Positions 23,993 to 36,573 of a stretch of DNA of 64,000 bases are shown piece by piece. The stretch covers positions 419,689-483,688 of the forward strand of contig BJKQ01000019.1 of NCBI GenBank assembly GCA_006538405.1. The letters run 5' to 3'. Numbering within the stretch: the first letter of the stretch is position 1; each line of letters opens with the position of its first letter. The notes below the pieces were generated by a model. The model saw only the letters and a program-made list of their open reading frames with translations. It had not been told where the DNA came from and ran no database searches. The translations under genes and the position numbers were made by a program. The stretch is from Hansfordia pulvinata (lineage: Eukaryota > Ascomycota > Sordariomycetes > Xylariales).

Positions 23993-24346
23993 ATGCGTTC
24001 TCTGATATTCACCTGCCTGTCTGTCGTCCTGGCCTTTGCCGGTCTGGTCACCGCTCGGGCGCCCGCGCCCGTGCCCGGTGCCGCCTACCCCGAAGCCCCG
24101 GCCCAAGCCGACAAGTCGGTCATTGTCACGTTCCCCGACGGAACCCTCGACGACGTCATCAACCGTGCCAAGAATGATATCACTCAAGCTGGCGGCATCA
24201 TCACCCACGAATACAACCTCATCAAGGCCTTCTCTGCCAAGGGTCCCGCTACTGCTCTTGACTCGGTGTCGGCGTGGACTGCTCAGTTCCAGGCCAAGGT
24301 CGAGATCGACCAAGTCATCACCATCCCCCTCGACGGTCCCCAGTAG
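23993..24346 (+). CDS. Secreted I9-type (subtilisin propeptide-like) protease inhibitor (117 aa)
   Basis: Single exon. ATG at 23993, preceded by CAACA, opens a signal peptide (MRSLIFTCLSVVLAFAGLVTA). After an Ala/Pro linker comes a domain starting SVIVTFPDGTLDDVINRAK, with GGIITHEYNLIKAFSAKGP and VEIDQVITI near the end. This is the inhibitor I9 fold found in yeast Pbi2 and in subtilisin propeptides: an antiparallel sheet whose C-terminal tail sits in the protease active site. Yeast Pbi2 is cytosolic or vacuolar, so the signal peptide suggests this one acts on an extracellular or secretory-pathway subtilisin-type protease. No protease gene lies nearby. Length fits an isolated I9 domain. Confidence 0.85.
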   Translation: MRSLIFTCLSVVLAFAGLVTARAPAPVPGAAYPEAPAQADKSVIVTFPDGTLDDVINRAKNDITQAGGIITHEYNLIKAFSAKGPATALDSVSAWTAQFQAKVEIDQVITIPLDGPQ

Positions 24347-25286
24347 GCCTGCGCGCCTTGTTCCCATCGCACCGGACCGGTCCGGCCACCATATTCGCCT
24401 TTGTAATCATGGAATATCGTTCGGTGCTCCCCTTTGAATTCTTGCAAGGCGCGCTCCTTCAGGGCGGCAAGGGCGACGGAACGTGTAACTGGAGGCGGAA
24501 GCAGTATCACTTGCCCACTCCGGAGGTCGCTGATCCGAAACTCAACACTTGAGGCTACGGTCGGCCATATGCTGGCCTCAGTGACCTGAATGTGCTTTCT
24601 GTTCTGCAGCTTCAGCAATCATGTCCGGCGTCACGTTCTCTACTCCAGCTGGCTGCCTTGCGGCTCGCGTTGTTGGTCAAGCTGTATTACAACCTGTCCA
24701 CCCGGCGTCTTGACGGTTACACCATCAGAACGTTATCCCTTTTGAATGGATCTAATGTGGTGGGGCGCGTGTACCACGAGAGCGTCAGACACGACCGACC
24801 TTTGTCGACGGCTGGCTCTCTGTCAGGGGCTGGTTTGAGGTGCTCTTTCGGGGGACCATTGCCGGCCCCTTTCATCACGACACGCCGATGTCCAGCTTAT
24901 ATAGAGGGAGCGATGATTATGTCGAGGATGGCAATCCCGAGTTCTCATTAAAGCTTTGAAATGACTGGGTAGCGTTTCACGGGGCAAGATACGTGCTCGT
25001 AGTATCATGCTCTCATCACCGGCCGCTCTCGATGTAGATCAGGCTCTGTCCGCCACGTTCGCGAGGGTGTAGAAGCTGGTCGTGGGCTGTTGAGGTTCAG
25101 GTATGCACCGTCGCGTGCCCAGCCCAGGTCCCTCGTTCGTCGATTGAACGAAGACAACAAAGAATGTGCTATTGGCGATGGTTTGCCCCCCCCCCCCCCC
25201 CCCTCCAATATGTTAAGTCGGATTCCCAGTCATACGACGTGGAAGGTGGCGTCTAGTGGTACTTTATAAAGCTCCAGCACACTAAA
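24347..25286. other. Intergenic with an 18-nt C run
   Basis: No coding frame with support. A pure C run occupies 25186-25203 and its length is probably unreliable. Both flanking genes end here. Confidence 0.55.
25186..25203. repeat. C homopolymer (18 nt)
   Basis: Uninterrupted C run between two convergent genes. Confidence 0.9.
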
Positions 25287-25724
25287 TTATCCCTCCGCGT
25301 TCTTTTCCTCGCTTTTTTCTAACTGCAAAACCTCTGACGGACCGAGCTGTGTGTCCATCGTGGTGCAGAAACACCTCCAGGAACGAGCAGTCTTATCTTT
25401 CAGGAATTTCTTGTAGCGTCCCAACTCTCGATGCTGAGTGGAGAAGATCGACAGCCCCCCTCCCCCCGTCGTCCGCCGCCCGCAGTGCTCGTCATCGTAG
25501 AGCCTGATGTTGCAGCCGTCCATCTTCTCCACGATATGGGCCGACTTCCTGTGCCCACTCAAAGTTTGGCATTCTGTATCTTTGTTCGCCTCGATGGTTT
25601 CTGAGCGCCCCCACCTGTTGTAAAGCTTCACCACGTTCCCCGGGCTTCGCAGTACCAGAGCCGCGGCAGGCTCGAAATTGACGAGGCATGCCGAGCTGAG
25701 GAGTAGTAGACTAGGCAACTGCAT
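25287..25724 (-). CDS. Small secreted protein, unknown (145 aa)
   Basis: Start placed at 25724 because it has AAA before the ATG and directly opens a signal peptide (MQLPSLLLLSSACLVNF). An in-frame ATG six codons upstream (25742) has a weaker context. The mature part is basic and carries five cysteines (TEC, DGC, EHC and RCFC). A five-residue core, NIRLYDDEHC, resembles small secreted proteins whose cysteines pair within a beta sandwich, but I cannot name a family. No intron is needed. The odd cysteine number leaves open a missed exon or a free thiol. Confidence 0.6.
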   Translation of the reverse strand: MQLPSLLLLSSACLVNFEPAAALVLRSPGNVVKLYNRWGRSETIEANKDTECQTLSGHRKSAHIVEKMDGCNIRLYDDEHCGRRTTGGGGLSIFSTQHRELGRYKKFLKDKTARSWRCFCTTMDTQLGPSEVLQLEKSEEKNAEG

Positions 25725-28700
25725 TTTGGTCTGTCGTCGCATTGGGTGGTGTGCGTGTGATGCAGCGCCGTATGTTAGTAAAACCGGAGGCGATGTCGAG
25801 GCAGAGAAAGGGAAACGGGTAAAGGTCCAGGCTGTCCGGCTTTTGTAACGAGAATCGGATGAGCCAAGCCTCACGAATTGGTCCTTGGGTCTCTCAGTAT
25901 CTGTCGCGGACGCGCACGTGGGCAACGTAACATGCTTCGAGTTGTTTGAATCCCATGCGGTCGCCACATTAGAGGTTGGGCCTCCAAAAGCGGCACTTTT
26001 CGTTAGGATCAGCCACCGCAGGCGAGAACGCGGGGCCCGAATAGTCAAATTCCCTTTTTTGGACTTACTTGAGCACTCGCGAACCAGTCATGGCCAAGCT
26101 ATCGGCTTTGACGGCTGCAGTTCCTTACCTTAGGTACCTAGTCTCTGCAAGTCGTGGCGTTGGCGGGCTGGGCGCGACTCAAGCGGGAAAGGGTGCAGTT
26201 CATAGTGCTCTTGGCTGTCGGTCACGATGACGCATGTGCAGCTGATGGCCTTCCGAGACACACAATGCTAAACAGTGCTTAACAATCACAGCAATGCTTA
26301 ACAAGCACAGTGGCGCGCTCGCCTCTCCTTCGCTAATTTGCTTGGCTGAGGCTGCAGTCGATCGAGGCCTGGGCCACAATGATGAACTCGGCTCGTTCAA
26401 GAGTGGCAGGGCCTCCAAGATGCGCGGAATACACAACTAGGGACATCGAAAGGCCCGCATCTGCAGGCTGGCAAGAAAGGTCCAAGTTAAGATCGCGATG
26501 TGGAGCGCGGCGAGAAAGATCGCTTCGCGGTCTATTGTCGTGGCTGTAGTGGCGGTCTCGGTACCCGCCGGCAGTCTCTATTTGAGTTTGCGCCTCAGAG
26601 GGAGAAATAGGTATGAATGACTCCGCAGCTGGGCTCCCAAGACCATAGCTCGGGGCCCTGGATGAGTGGTAGTAACCTCGCCAAGGTCCCGCACGGGAGT
26701 GCTCGTGAAATGCTCGTGGCTGAGGGCGTTTGTGGTCGCCGATGTGGCCGCAATGATGCCGAAAGTGTGACCCGAAAGCTCGCGCACTACGGAGTCTGCT
26801 ATCTAGGAAGCTGTGCTCGTGTAGTAGGCAGATACGCGAAAGCCGGGGCCCCACGTGCGACCTGTGCGAAGACGATATTCGACGTACGGCAGGAGGCGGC
26901 CACGAGCAATCGTGGCCAGACGGCGATGGTCGCGGATGCAGTTCTTCCCATTGGCCCTTGGCGCAAGCACATCAGCTTCTGGATCGCGTGCGAGGCGCTG
27001 ACAGGCCAAACAGCTAGGCCAGGTGAAGATTATCATTTCGAAAGACATACCGCCGTTGCGCCCAAGGTGGCCACAGGGCACCGCGATCAGAAGCTACATG
27101 AGGTGGATTTCCGAAAGGTGTGGCGAGGGGATCACTGTAAAGGGCCCGGCTTCTCCCTTCGATTGGTTGACTGACAACCTACGAGGAGACGACGACGTCT
27201 ACGGGATGAGACAGAACGAGTACAAGAGACGAGGTCTGATCTCTCTTGCCCAGTACTTAACACTCTGGTCCTGCAATGAGTGCACACGTCAGCACTGTAC
27301 GGATAGTTCAGGGCTGCGGTCCATGCCAACGTCGGGGACTTAGCGCACGCCTCATCACGCGTCGGCTGCGCTGGCAACTGTCGCCGCAGCCAAAGCTTTG
27401 CTTGGCAGATCAGAGCGGCCTATGCTCCGGCCTGCAGTCGCCGGCCCCACGACTGTTTCACAAAGGGCTGCTCACGGCCCGCGCTATGATCCTTGATCTG
27501 CCGCTCCAGGCTCAAGCATACTGTCAGTGACCGATCGCCCGCGTGGTGATTGGCCAGGGTAGCTGGGCCGCTGGCAACGGCCCTAGTTTCGTGGGTGTGT
27601 GCAGCAAGGGGACGCGACCGAGTACTCGTGATTCCGAGCGTATGCCATCGAACCAGAGATAAGAGGCACAAACTGCGAGCACCTTGGCGTCGAGGGTGGG
27701 CTTATAGATATGCATACTAGAATCCAGCGTCTTAGAAACTCGCCAGCCCAACGTTGAGGCCGACGTCTCCTTGCAAGGTGGTGGTATTCCTTGAAGGCGT
27801 AGAAACGTCATCGGACTGCAGCATGGCGTCGAGTTGCATGCACGTGGCTAGGGCCTCCAGGCCACGAGCAGGACAACCTCGTAAATGAGATTGGAAGTGT
27901 GCACCTAGTAAGGTATGTATGTAGTCTGAACGAAAACAGGCATGGAAGCCTTAACATGCAACAGGTAACAACACAGATGCCTCTCCTGGCGGTTTTGGAA
28001 AAAGACCCTAAAGAGCAACGGGTTTATCTTTGTGCTACCTCCGCCGCAATCACATGCATCTTGACGAAAGGTTTCTTGAATCAGGTGTGCCTCAAGCAGA
28101 CTGAATTACTGAGAGGAACGACGGGAACGATGGGATAATGTCGACTCGTGCCTGCCTCGAACCAATGTTAATAACATTACGTGCATCCTTGCGGGAGGCA
28201 AGCCCCGGCTTTCCGTACCTACCTGATCGATGGAAATGACGGATTCCATTCCACGAGAGGCACGCGCCCCGGTTTGCGGCAGTTAAATCAGGTACCTCTG
28301 GCAGCGATGGGCCAGGGGTTTCTTTGGCAGTCGCCAAGTACCTCCTCCACACAAGGGCTGAGGTCACCGCGCTAATCTGACTGCCCACTACACGGCCCGT
28401 ACTCCAGGTGGACACCACGTTGGAGTACCTACCTCCAGTCATCTGTGCACCCCGTCGCAGTGGAGGTAATTGCATGTGCTTTCGACTCGCGTCGAGTCGC
28501 TGCCAGTACTCGTACAGGGCCGCCTTGAACTAGCTCGGCCTTGCCCTCGCCCTCGACTTCGGCCTCACTCTACTCTCTGCCCGGGTCCCATATCACCACT
28601 CACCATACCCGTCCTTCACCACAGCTCGGCCATATCTACCGCCTCGCCGCCGCCCCGGGTGTCCTCGAATCTCTCCTCCCGGGCGGGCCCAACCCGTTGT

Positions 28701-29105
28701 TCCAACGATCGTTGTTCAGAGCCCCGCCTCTGCCTGTGCATCGAAGTCCCCGGTTATCGAACAATGCCCTTTCAGAAACGACAAGGCCCTGCGTGCACCT
28801 TTATTGCTCTTTCACTTCTTCTCGCTCGCCTATGAAAGACGCCCGCCGCGCTGACATTTCCGCGGCCAGAACTCTCGTTCATTGTCTGCTCGCCCATGTC
28901 CTTGTCCCCATTGCCGACTACATAGCACCCCGCGGTCCGCTCCTTTGCCGCCCATGCTGCCTTTCGTCTCCTCGACCGTGCCTCAACATTCATCCACATT
29001 GAGCCTTCGTTACAACAACCCAGCCTTGCCTGTCCGACTCTCGACCAGCCGTCCCAACCGCTATTCGCACTACCAGGCTGGCGACAGCCTGACAGAACCC
29101 ACACC
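25725..29105. other. Gene-poor region with one doubtful frame
   Basis: No recognised gene. On the minus strand, 26854-26333 is open for 173 codons with His/Arg/Ser-rich composition. Just upstream a GTATGT...CTGTCAG intron-like segment sits at about 27053-27001, so a poorly conserved or decayed gene may lie at about 27.1-26.3 kb. From 28470 on, the sequence is CT-rich and is probably the leader of the Hook gene at 29106. Confidence 0.4.
26333..26854 (-). CDS. Doubtful hypothetical ORF
   Basis: Open frame of up to 173 codons without a known domain, signal peptide or good start. A second frame over its 5' end is also open, so the correct frame is unclear. The segment GYRDRHYSHDNRPRSD and the tail SLVVYSAHLGG look protein-like, but this is a judgement of composition only. 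Confidence 0.2.
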   Translation of the reverse strand: MGPRLSRICLLHEHSFLDSRLRSARAFGSHFRHHCGHIGDHKRPQPRAFHEHSRAGPWRGYYHSSRAPSYGLGSPAAESFIPISPSEAQTQIETAGGYRDRHYSHDNRPRSDLSRRAPHRDLNLDLSCQPADAGLSMSLVVYSAHLGGPATLERAEFIIVAQASIDCSLSQAN

Positions 29106-32100
29106 ATGCTCAGCGCCCTCAACAACCAGGGTAGCCATACGGCCCTGACACAATGGGTGAGACCGTTACAGTCCCTTATCCAGCATATCTCTGAGTTGTC
29201 TGTGTACTGACTCTGATCCCAGATTGACTTGGTCCTGCTCTTGCACCCGCGAGGTGCTCAGCTCAAAGGCGGCCGCCTGGAGAGCTATTTCGACGGTGCC
29301 ATATTTTCCGTTCTCCTGGAGCTTCTGGACGACGAGTACAACCCCCAGAGGCTTCAACATGCCCTTGAAAACCCCTCAACCGGAGACGACGATCCTCCTC
29401 GGAACATGCACATCATCCACATGGCTCTCAAGGACTTTGCCCGGCGCCGCTGCCCCCGAATCGAGCCGTTGATCCGCGGCATCAACTTCCAGTCTCTCGA
29501 TCGCCAACCTACGCGGCAGGGCATGGTCGAGGTTCTCGCCGTGTTTCTGGATGCTTGCGTCCTCTTTGACGGCGACAACGCCCCTTTTGTGGAACGCATT
29601 CAACAACTGGACATGGGCGCTCAGCAGGTCATGTTCTCCATCATCCAGGAATCGCAGAACAAGATCGACCAAGACGCTGAAGTGTCCGAAGCTGAGACTC
29701 GCGACGATGCCTCCCAAGCCGACCAGAGCCATGCCAAACCCGCCACCACTGCCCCCCTCGAGGAGGGCGACGATCTCGCGCAGGAAGCCGAGGTCGCGCA
29801 CTGGCGTACAGCCTTCGAAGACATGAAGCGCCAGGCCGCTGGACTACGGATGCGCCTCGACCGCATCCAGGAGAACTACGACGAGCTGATTTCCCATCAT
29901 GAGAAGCTGCAGGGGGAGAACGAGGACCTCCAGAAACAGCTCGAGTCCGAAACTGGCAACTACGACAAGCATCGCGTGCAGCAACGTCTACGCGAAAACG
30001 AGTCGCTCATCTCCAACCTCGAGCGTCAATGTGAGGACCTCACCGAGCAGCGCGAGCGTCTCGAGAAGGAAAAGTCCCGCCTGGAAGTTATGGCTAGCAA
30101 GGCCGACTCGCTCTCGGACGAGAACCAGGAGCTCAAGTCCAGAGTGGAGGACCTTTCCAAGAAGGCCAACATGGCTGACAACCTGCGCAAAAAAGTCGAG
30201 GCCTTCCGTCCCATGGAAGTAGAGCTCAAGGCCTTGCAGAATGACAAGTTCGACACCCTCAAGGCTTACCAGGATCTGGAGAAGGCCAATGTGCAAATCT
30301 CACTGTTCAAGCGGGAAGCTTCAGCCTACGCTTCCAAGATGGAAGGCTACGAGATCGAGATTGCCAGTTTCCAAGACCAGAAGAACATGTGGAAGACTGA
30401 GAACAACCAGCTGCGGATGCATGTCCACGATCTGGAACAGCAGAGTCTGAGAGACGAACAGACGGTGAAGGAGCTGCAGGAGAAGGCTCTCGACCCCTCG
30501 GCCGTGGGCGAGACCGCTGGCGCGGGTGTTTCGTCGCTCGCCGACGAGCTTCAGGACTCCAGCGCCGGCAGCATTTCCATGCGGGATATCGAGGTGCAGC
30601 GTCTCCAAGCGGAGAACGCGCTGCTCAGGGGAAGCGTAGGCACCGAGGGAGAGAAGGGCATCTTACTCCAGGAAATCGAGGACAGCCGCGCCTCGCGCCA
30701 GGCCATTCAGGAGAAGTACAACGACCTACTGGAGAAGTACACGGTGGGCCAGGCCCAGATCGACGCACTGATCCTCAACATGGACAAGGACGGGTTAGTC
30801 ACGGCCATCAACGCTACCTACGCGGCTCACAAGGATTCCGGGATGCACTGGCTGACATCGGACTACATCAGAGAGGAAGCATACTCCAACCTTCGGACCC
30901 AGGTTCTGGCCGAACAGAACCAGACCAAGGAGTTCAAGCGACAGGCCGACGTGCTCAAGCAACAGCTTTCCGACGCCGAGCGCGACTTGACGTCAGCGCG
31001 TGGCGACTGTAAGATCCTCCTCCTGGAATACATGGACCGCACGGGACAGGACACTGACTCTCCCTCCAAAGTGACCGCCGTGGAAAAGTCGAGCTTTGAG
31101 GCCCTCGAGGAGCTGAAGAAGACGGACGCCACCTTGGCCATCTCGCTGCGGGCTGAGCTTGATGCCGAAAGGAAGAAGTTCAAGGCGCTGAAGGATGAGT
31201 CGGACAACTTCCAAAAGCAGCTTCTGACTGCTTTCATCGAAAAAGACTCCCTCCGCCGCGAGGCCGAGCAGGCTGCCCACAAGCTTCAAGCAGCCCTCGA
31301 CGGCCAGACCCCAAGCAGCGACTTCATTAAGCAAGGCGAGAAGTTTGAGAAACTCCGAGTCAAGGCCAAGGAGCTGAAAGAGGTGAGTCTCCGTTCCTAC
31401 GTCAGAGTCGAGCACTCGTCGCGCCCCGCGGTCCGAGCTCGCCCACCTTCAATATATGCCGACGACTCCGAGGACGACACCGAAATTCGCCACCAGTCGT
31501 TTTGGGACACCGTCCGCGGCCAGTGGCGCTCCCAGAGAAATGCCGTGGCGGCTGGTTTCCACTCAGTCAATCGCCCCGAGCAAGGCTCGTTTGGCTTCCC
31601 TCCACAAGCCCTCACTGACTCCCCGTCGGCTCCTGCGAGAACCCCTTCCGCCGCGCGCGCCGGGCCTGCCGATTCCCGACCTGCCGGCAGATCGCGATCG
31701 CCCACCCCGGAGCTTCTGTTCCCGCAAGGAGAATCTCGCGCACCGTCGAGCTCGAAGGGATCGGTGGCCGGCCCCACGCAGACCCTTCAACCCAAGCCTG
31801 TTTGGAATCACATGTCAACTTTTCTCGGGCTGTCATCGAAGCCCTAGCTGGCCTACTATCGATGCGGAACTGTTTGATTTTTTCGGGGTTTGATCCGGCG
31901 AGGTGACTGACTCGCCTTCTTCAGCTGTACGAAAAAACCGAATCCAAGAATCGCGACCTTGAGAAGACTCTCAAAGCTGTTCGCGCAGGAACAGAGGCCG
32001 GTGCTCAAAAGGTACGTTGCTTGGCACTTTGGGAAGGCTCGCGTCCTTTGTATCGAGCGCTTCGGCTTGGCCGCAAGCGCTACGGCGTTGTTCATGGCGT

Positions 32101-32568
32101 TAAGGATAATACCACCTGTCTTAATCTTGTATCAGATGTGTCTGATTTTTCTGTTCAACCCGATCTTGTGTCAATTTCTGTCAGCACGGCCCTCGTGGTC
32201 AGCGCTGAGCCTGCATCGGTGCGCGTCTGTACATAGCTGCGGTCGACCCCCACCCTGCACCGAAGTGTGACGTGAAATGCTAACGAAGACCCAAGGCCCA
32301 GGCAGATCAGAAGATCAAAAACCTGCAACGCGAGAATGCCATGATCGCTACAGCCTGGTATGATCTCAACAGCCGGCTACAGAGCAACCATGTTGTGCTG
32401 CAGAGGCGCCACGATGTGCCCAAGAGCTGGCTCAACAAGCAGCGACAGATGGTAAATGGTGAGATGACACCGGGACACCGTCCTCGGCCCAAGCCTTATT
32501 GGTACCCTCCTACTCTATCCGCTCCCTTTGTACTGACATGGTTTCCGGTAGCCACGCCGAGGAGATAG
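29106..32568 (+). CDS. Hook-family dynein/kinesin cargo adaptor (about 823 aa)
   Basis: Exons 29106-29156, 29223-31382, 31925-32011, 32302-32458 and 32552-32568, all with GT-AG introns and matching phases. An alternative acceptor six bases upstream of exon 4 would add two residues. Residues about 10-165 form the HOOK domain (TALTQWIDLVLLLHP, then FDGAIFSVLLELLDDEYNP), followed by about 500 residues of coiled coil (ESLISNLERQCEDLTEQRE and similar). The C-terminus AMIATAWYDLNSRLQSNHVV and the ending MVNATPRR are typical of fungal Hook proteins, which bind early endosomes through a partner complex and recruit dynein and kinesin-3. The 542-nt third intron keeps an open frame for 155 codons, offering a second C-terminus (see 31383-31847). 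Confidence 0.9.
31383..31847 (+). other. In-frame open intron: possible alternative C-terminus of the Hook protein
   Basis: Reading through the GTGAGT donor at 31383 stays in frame for 154 codons to a TAG at 31845-31847. The tail is disordered and rich in Ser, Pro and Arg, with an acidic patch (YADDSEDDTEIRHQSFWDTV) and the ending VWNHMSTFLGLSSKP. Such a long open stretch is not expected in a spliced intron unless it is sometimes translated. This form would lack the canonical C-terminal Hook region. Confidence 0.5.
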
Positions 32569-33574
32569 GAGCTTCCGGCATGAATGACGATAGTCGCGTG
32601 GCCCCTGCTGCTACCCGCCTTGAAGCGGAAGTCGGGCTTTCTCAGGTGACCATGCTACAGACCATCGCGCGATGGCCCTGATACTAGAAGTCTGTCGACT
32701 TTTACCTCTTGTTATTTCGTATATATACCCCCACTTATGCCCAAGGCAATATGACTCTTGGCTTTCATACATGCCCTTCTTGGCTCTCCGCGAGTCTACA
32801 CTCCCCTTTGTTGGTTCCGGCCTTGCGTTGCCACAGCTGAAGCCGGTCTGCGCTGTGGCCAAGTCTTCCTTCGGGTAGGGAAGCCTCATTCGAGTCCTGA
32901 TGAATATGGTCACGGGTCTTGGTAGCTGACCAAAGCTTTGAGGCGTGGATTCCCCTGCCGATCCAACTGCATCGCTAGAGCACTAGACAGATAGTACCTA
33001 ATGAATACGTGGCACATTGACTTCTCGCTCTGCGTAACTACTTTGATTAATTGGTAGGTTGCACAGTGACTATATTCCCGCAGGCTTCTGGATGGTGGGT
33101 ACGTGGCCATGAGTGACGTTACTGTGCAGACTGGACGAAGCTGGCAGTGGCCTTTGGCTATCCGCCCATGGCAGAAACACCGAATAAGTCAAGGATGTAG
33201 GCCTCGAGACTCAGGCTCAGGCACCTGGCAGCATCACCGAATATTAGAATGATGGCTTGTTATTAGGTTACATACATACAAATGCAGACATGCCAGAGGC
33301 GGCACAAGCGACCGCATTTCCCCCGCCGGGCTTGTGCATGCGGGAAGAGATCCAGATGGACATCCAATAGACTCGTATGATACATAGGGCTTGGCTCGCC
33401 CACTTGCCGGCGCATGCAAAGCGATTGGGCGGGTTGCCCAAACTTTTTGTCCCCTTCTCCCCCCAATCGTCGTCGTCGACGGATAGTGATGAGATTGTTC
33501 CTCTTGACCTTGGCCGACAGCAAACCCCGTCACTCGGTTTGTTACGTTTTGGAGATTTCTTTGATCGCCGCAGC
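32569..33574. other. Intergenic between convergent genes
   Basis: 3' flanks of the Hook and adenylate kinase genes. No coding frame with support. Confidence 0.6.
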
Positions 33575-34472
<898 letters not shown>

Positions 34473-34502
34473 GGCGGCGGTTTAGAGGGCGACTGGTGGG
34501 AG

Positions 34503-34804
34503 CTGCGACGTAAGCTGATTAGCGATAGGCTCGTTGCGTTTTGCCGAACAGGGCCAGCTGAGGCGGGCGCTGGGGGTTGCTCGCTGGGCGACAGGGGGCA
34601 ATCGTACCGAGGAGAGATTGTCTGACCGGATGAGGAGGAGCTGGTGAAAAGGCAAGGCCGGCGGGTGAAGAGGGAATGTGAGAAGGGGATGGGAAGGGAA
34701 AAGGTCGAGGAACGAAGCCGGGCAAGAAAGGCAGAGACAATCGCGATGAGGTAAAATGAAGAAATTGGCGCCGAGAGGCGGTACCACAGACGGGTGGTAC
34801 TTAC
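34503..34804 (-). other. Probable 5'-UTR intron of adenylate kinase
   Basis: On the minus strand a GTAAGT donor at 34804 and a TTACGTCGCAG acceptor at 34503 bracket a pyrimidine-rich 302-nt stretch ending about 30 nt before the start codon. Confidence 0.5.
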
Positions 34805-36573
34805 AGAAGACCAGAGGGAACCTGTGGCAGCTCGGCAATGGTCGCGCAGCGACATCGAGGTGGGGGATGAGCAAGCTAGCGCAGGTAGTCGTGACAGTCG
34901 CCGGGGCAGCGGCAGCTGTGTGAACGGCCCCAGAGAAAGCGGGTCGGCCAGCTCAGCGTACTGCCAAGTATCTGCCAGCTGAAGTACTTCTCGCGACTGG
35001 ACTTGCCTTGGATCAAACGTCTGTTGCGACGATTGTATGCGCCATTCCGTACACGATAAATCGCCCGGGGCCCAACTGCTCCGTATTCGCCAATTCTTTC
35101 CGTATTTCCCCGTTTATACCGCGTATTGTCTCTGATCCACGTTGACGATCCAGTCGCAACCTTTAGGTGACCTTGGGGGTTATCGCTGCTTCCCCGTCGC
35201 ACACTTCGGTACCAGACTCAACCGTATGTGTCAGGACAATACTGTTCTGAGAGATTCCGTCCTCTGAGCTCGGTCAACCGGGACCTCGTCGCGCTGGGCC
35301 GGCGCCGAGGCATCCATGGAATCGACGGCTGACCTCCACCACCGAGACATCCGTCGCGGCCGGGCCCCAGCCCGTCCTTACTTCGCGGCAGCAGCATCCC
35401 AACAGCACCCGGATTCCGTCATGCCAGATATGGACAACCGCCGTGCATCCGACCAAATCCGCGCAGGCATTGCTCGTGAAAACCGAACGATCTGGCGGCC
35501 AGCGCCGGGGAATGCCGTCACGCTGGGCGTGGAGGGCGAGGGGCGGTTCTTATCTCGGATCGCGAGTTCGCCCTCCTTCTCGTTGCGCGACGCGGACAGG
35601 CATCTGTCTGTGCTATCGGTCTTTTGCGCTGCCTCTCCAGTGAGCTCACTGTGTCATTTCAAGTTGCCCAGGGACCATCTCGACCTCCTTGACAGCCCTG
35701 CATTGAAGTCAGCTGTTCTACAAGACTTCTCCGAGCTCGAGACACAGATGACACGAACGGATACAGTAAATCAGCGCCGTCGCAGTCTTCCCTTGCTTTG
35801 GATTCTCAAATCATCAATATCAGACGAGAATCAACCCTCATTGCGAATAACAGGGAGATCTATACAGTGAATTTAACCGGGTCAATCACCTACCGCTATG
35901 TACTGCGTACTCGTATGGGCTGTCTCGAGCGCGTCAGAGTTCACGGTGCGCTAACCGGATCCAGCGGCAAGCTTGCTTCCCGTTTGGGGCCACCAGCAAC
36001 GCCAGCAGACAGGCGAGCCCAAGGCAGCCTTGCCATTACGAAACCAGCCCACGAGCAGCGCCCCCAGCTGTGCTGCAGCATAGACCATCCCACTTTGACC
36101 TCAACTCCGATCTTGCCCACCACCTCGAGACTCAAGGCTGCCCTCGTTCAACTTGACGAAGACTTCTGCCTCCATCGCATCACCATCTATCAGCTTCGCC
36201 CACCGAACACCGTCCACTCCTGCCTGAGGTTCCGCGCCCGCCCATTCTCCCCGCCGTTCGCATCAATCCGCCGCCACCAGCTCAATTGCGGGTCCCTCTG
36301 GCCTTGTGCTCTGCCTCCCACCGACGTAGCGCCCCCACTCTGGCCTTCAACACCACCATCCCCCGACATCGTCACCATCCTCTGCCCGCCACTTCAGAGT
36401 CCCGACACCTTTCCACAGGACACGGCACATCTCCCGTCGCCTGCGCTGCACCTCACGCCGCTGCTACAGGCTGAGTCTTGACCGCCGAGTCCGCATCCCC
36501 TTGCCAGAACCCCAAGGCTCCTCCTGCCGCCGCCGCCGACGCCGCTTTCCCGGCAGCCGCACCTCAGCCCACA
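34805..36573. other. Shared upstream region of adenylate kinase and Rpn8
   Basis: Divergent promoter region of two housekeeping genes. A frame on the plus strand (35316-35870) is open but overlaps an open frame on the other strand and has no domain, so I do not call it. The final 400 bases before 36574 are C-rich and are probably leader sequence. Confidence 0.5.

Noticed and set aside
35316..35870. 184-codon frame, plus strand, in the adenylate kinase/Rpn8 promoter region
   Set aside because: No signal peptide or domain; parts overlap open frames in the other orientation; likely chance in GC-rich DNA.
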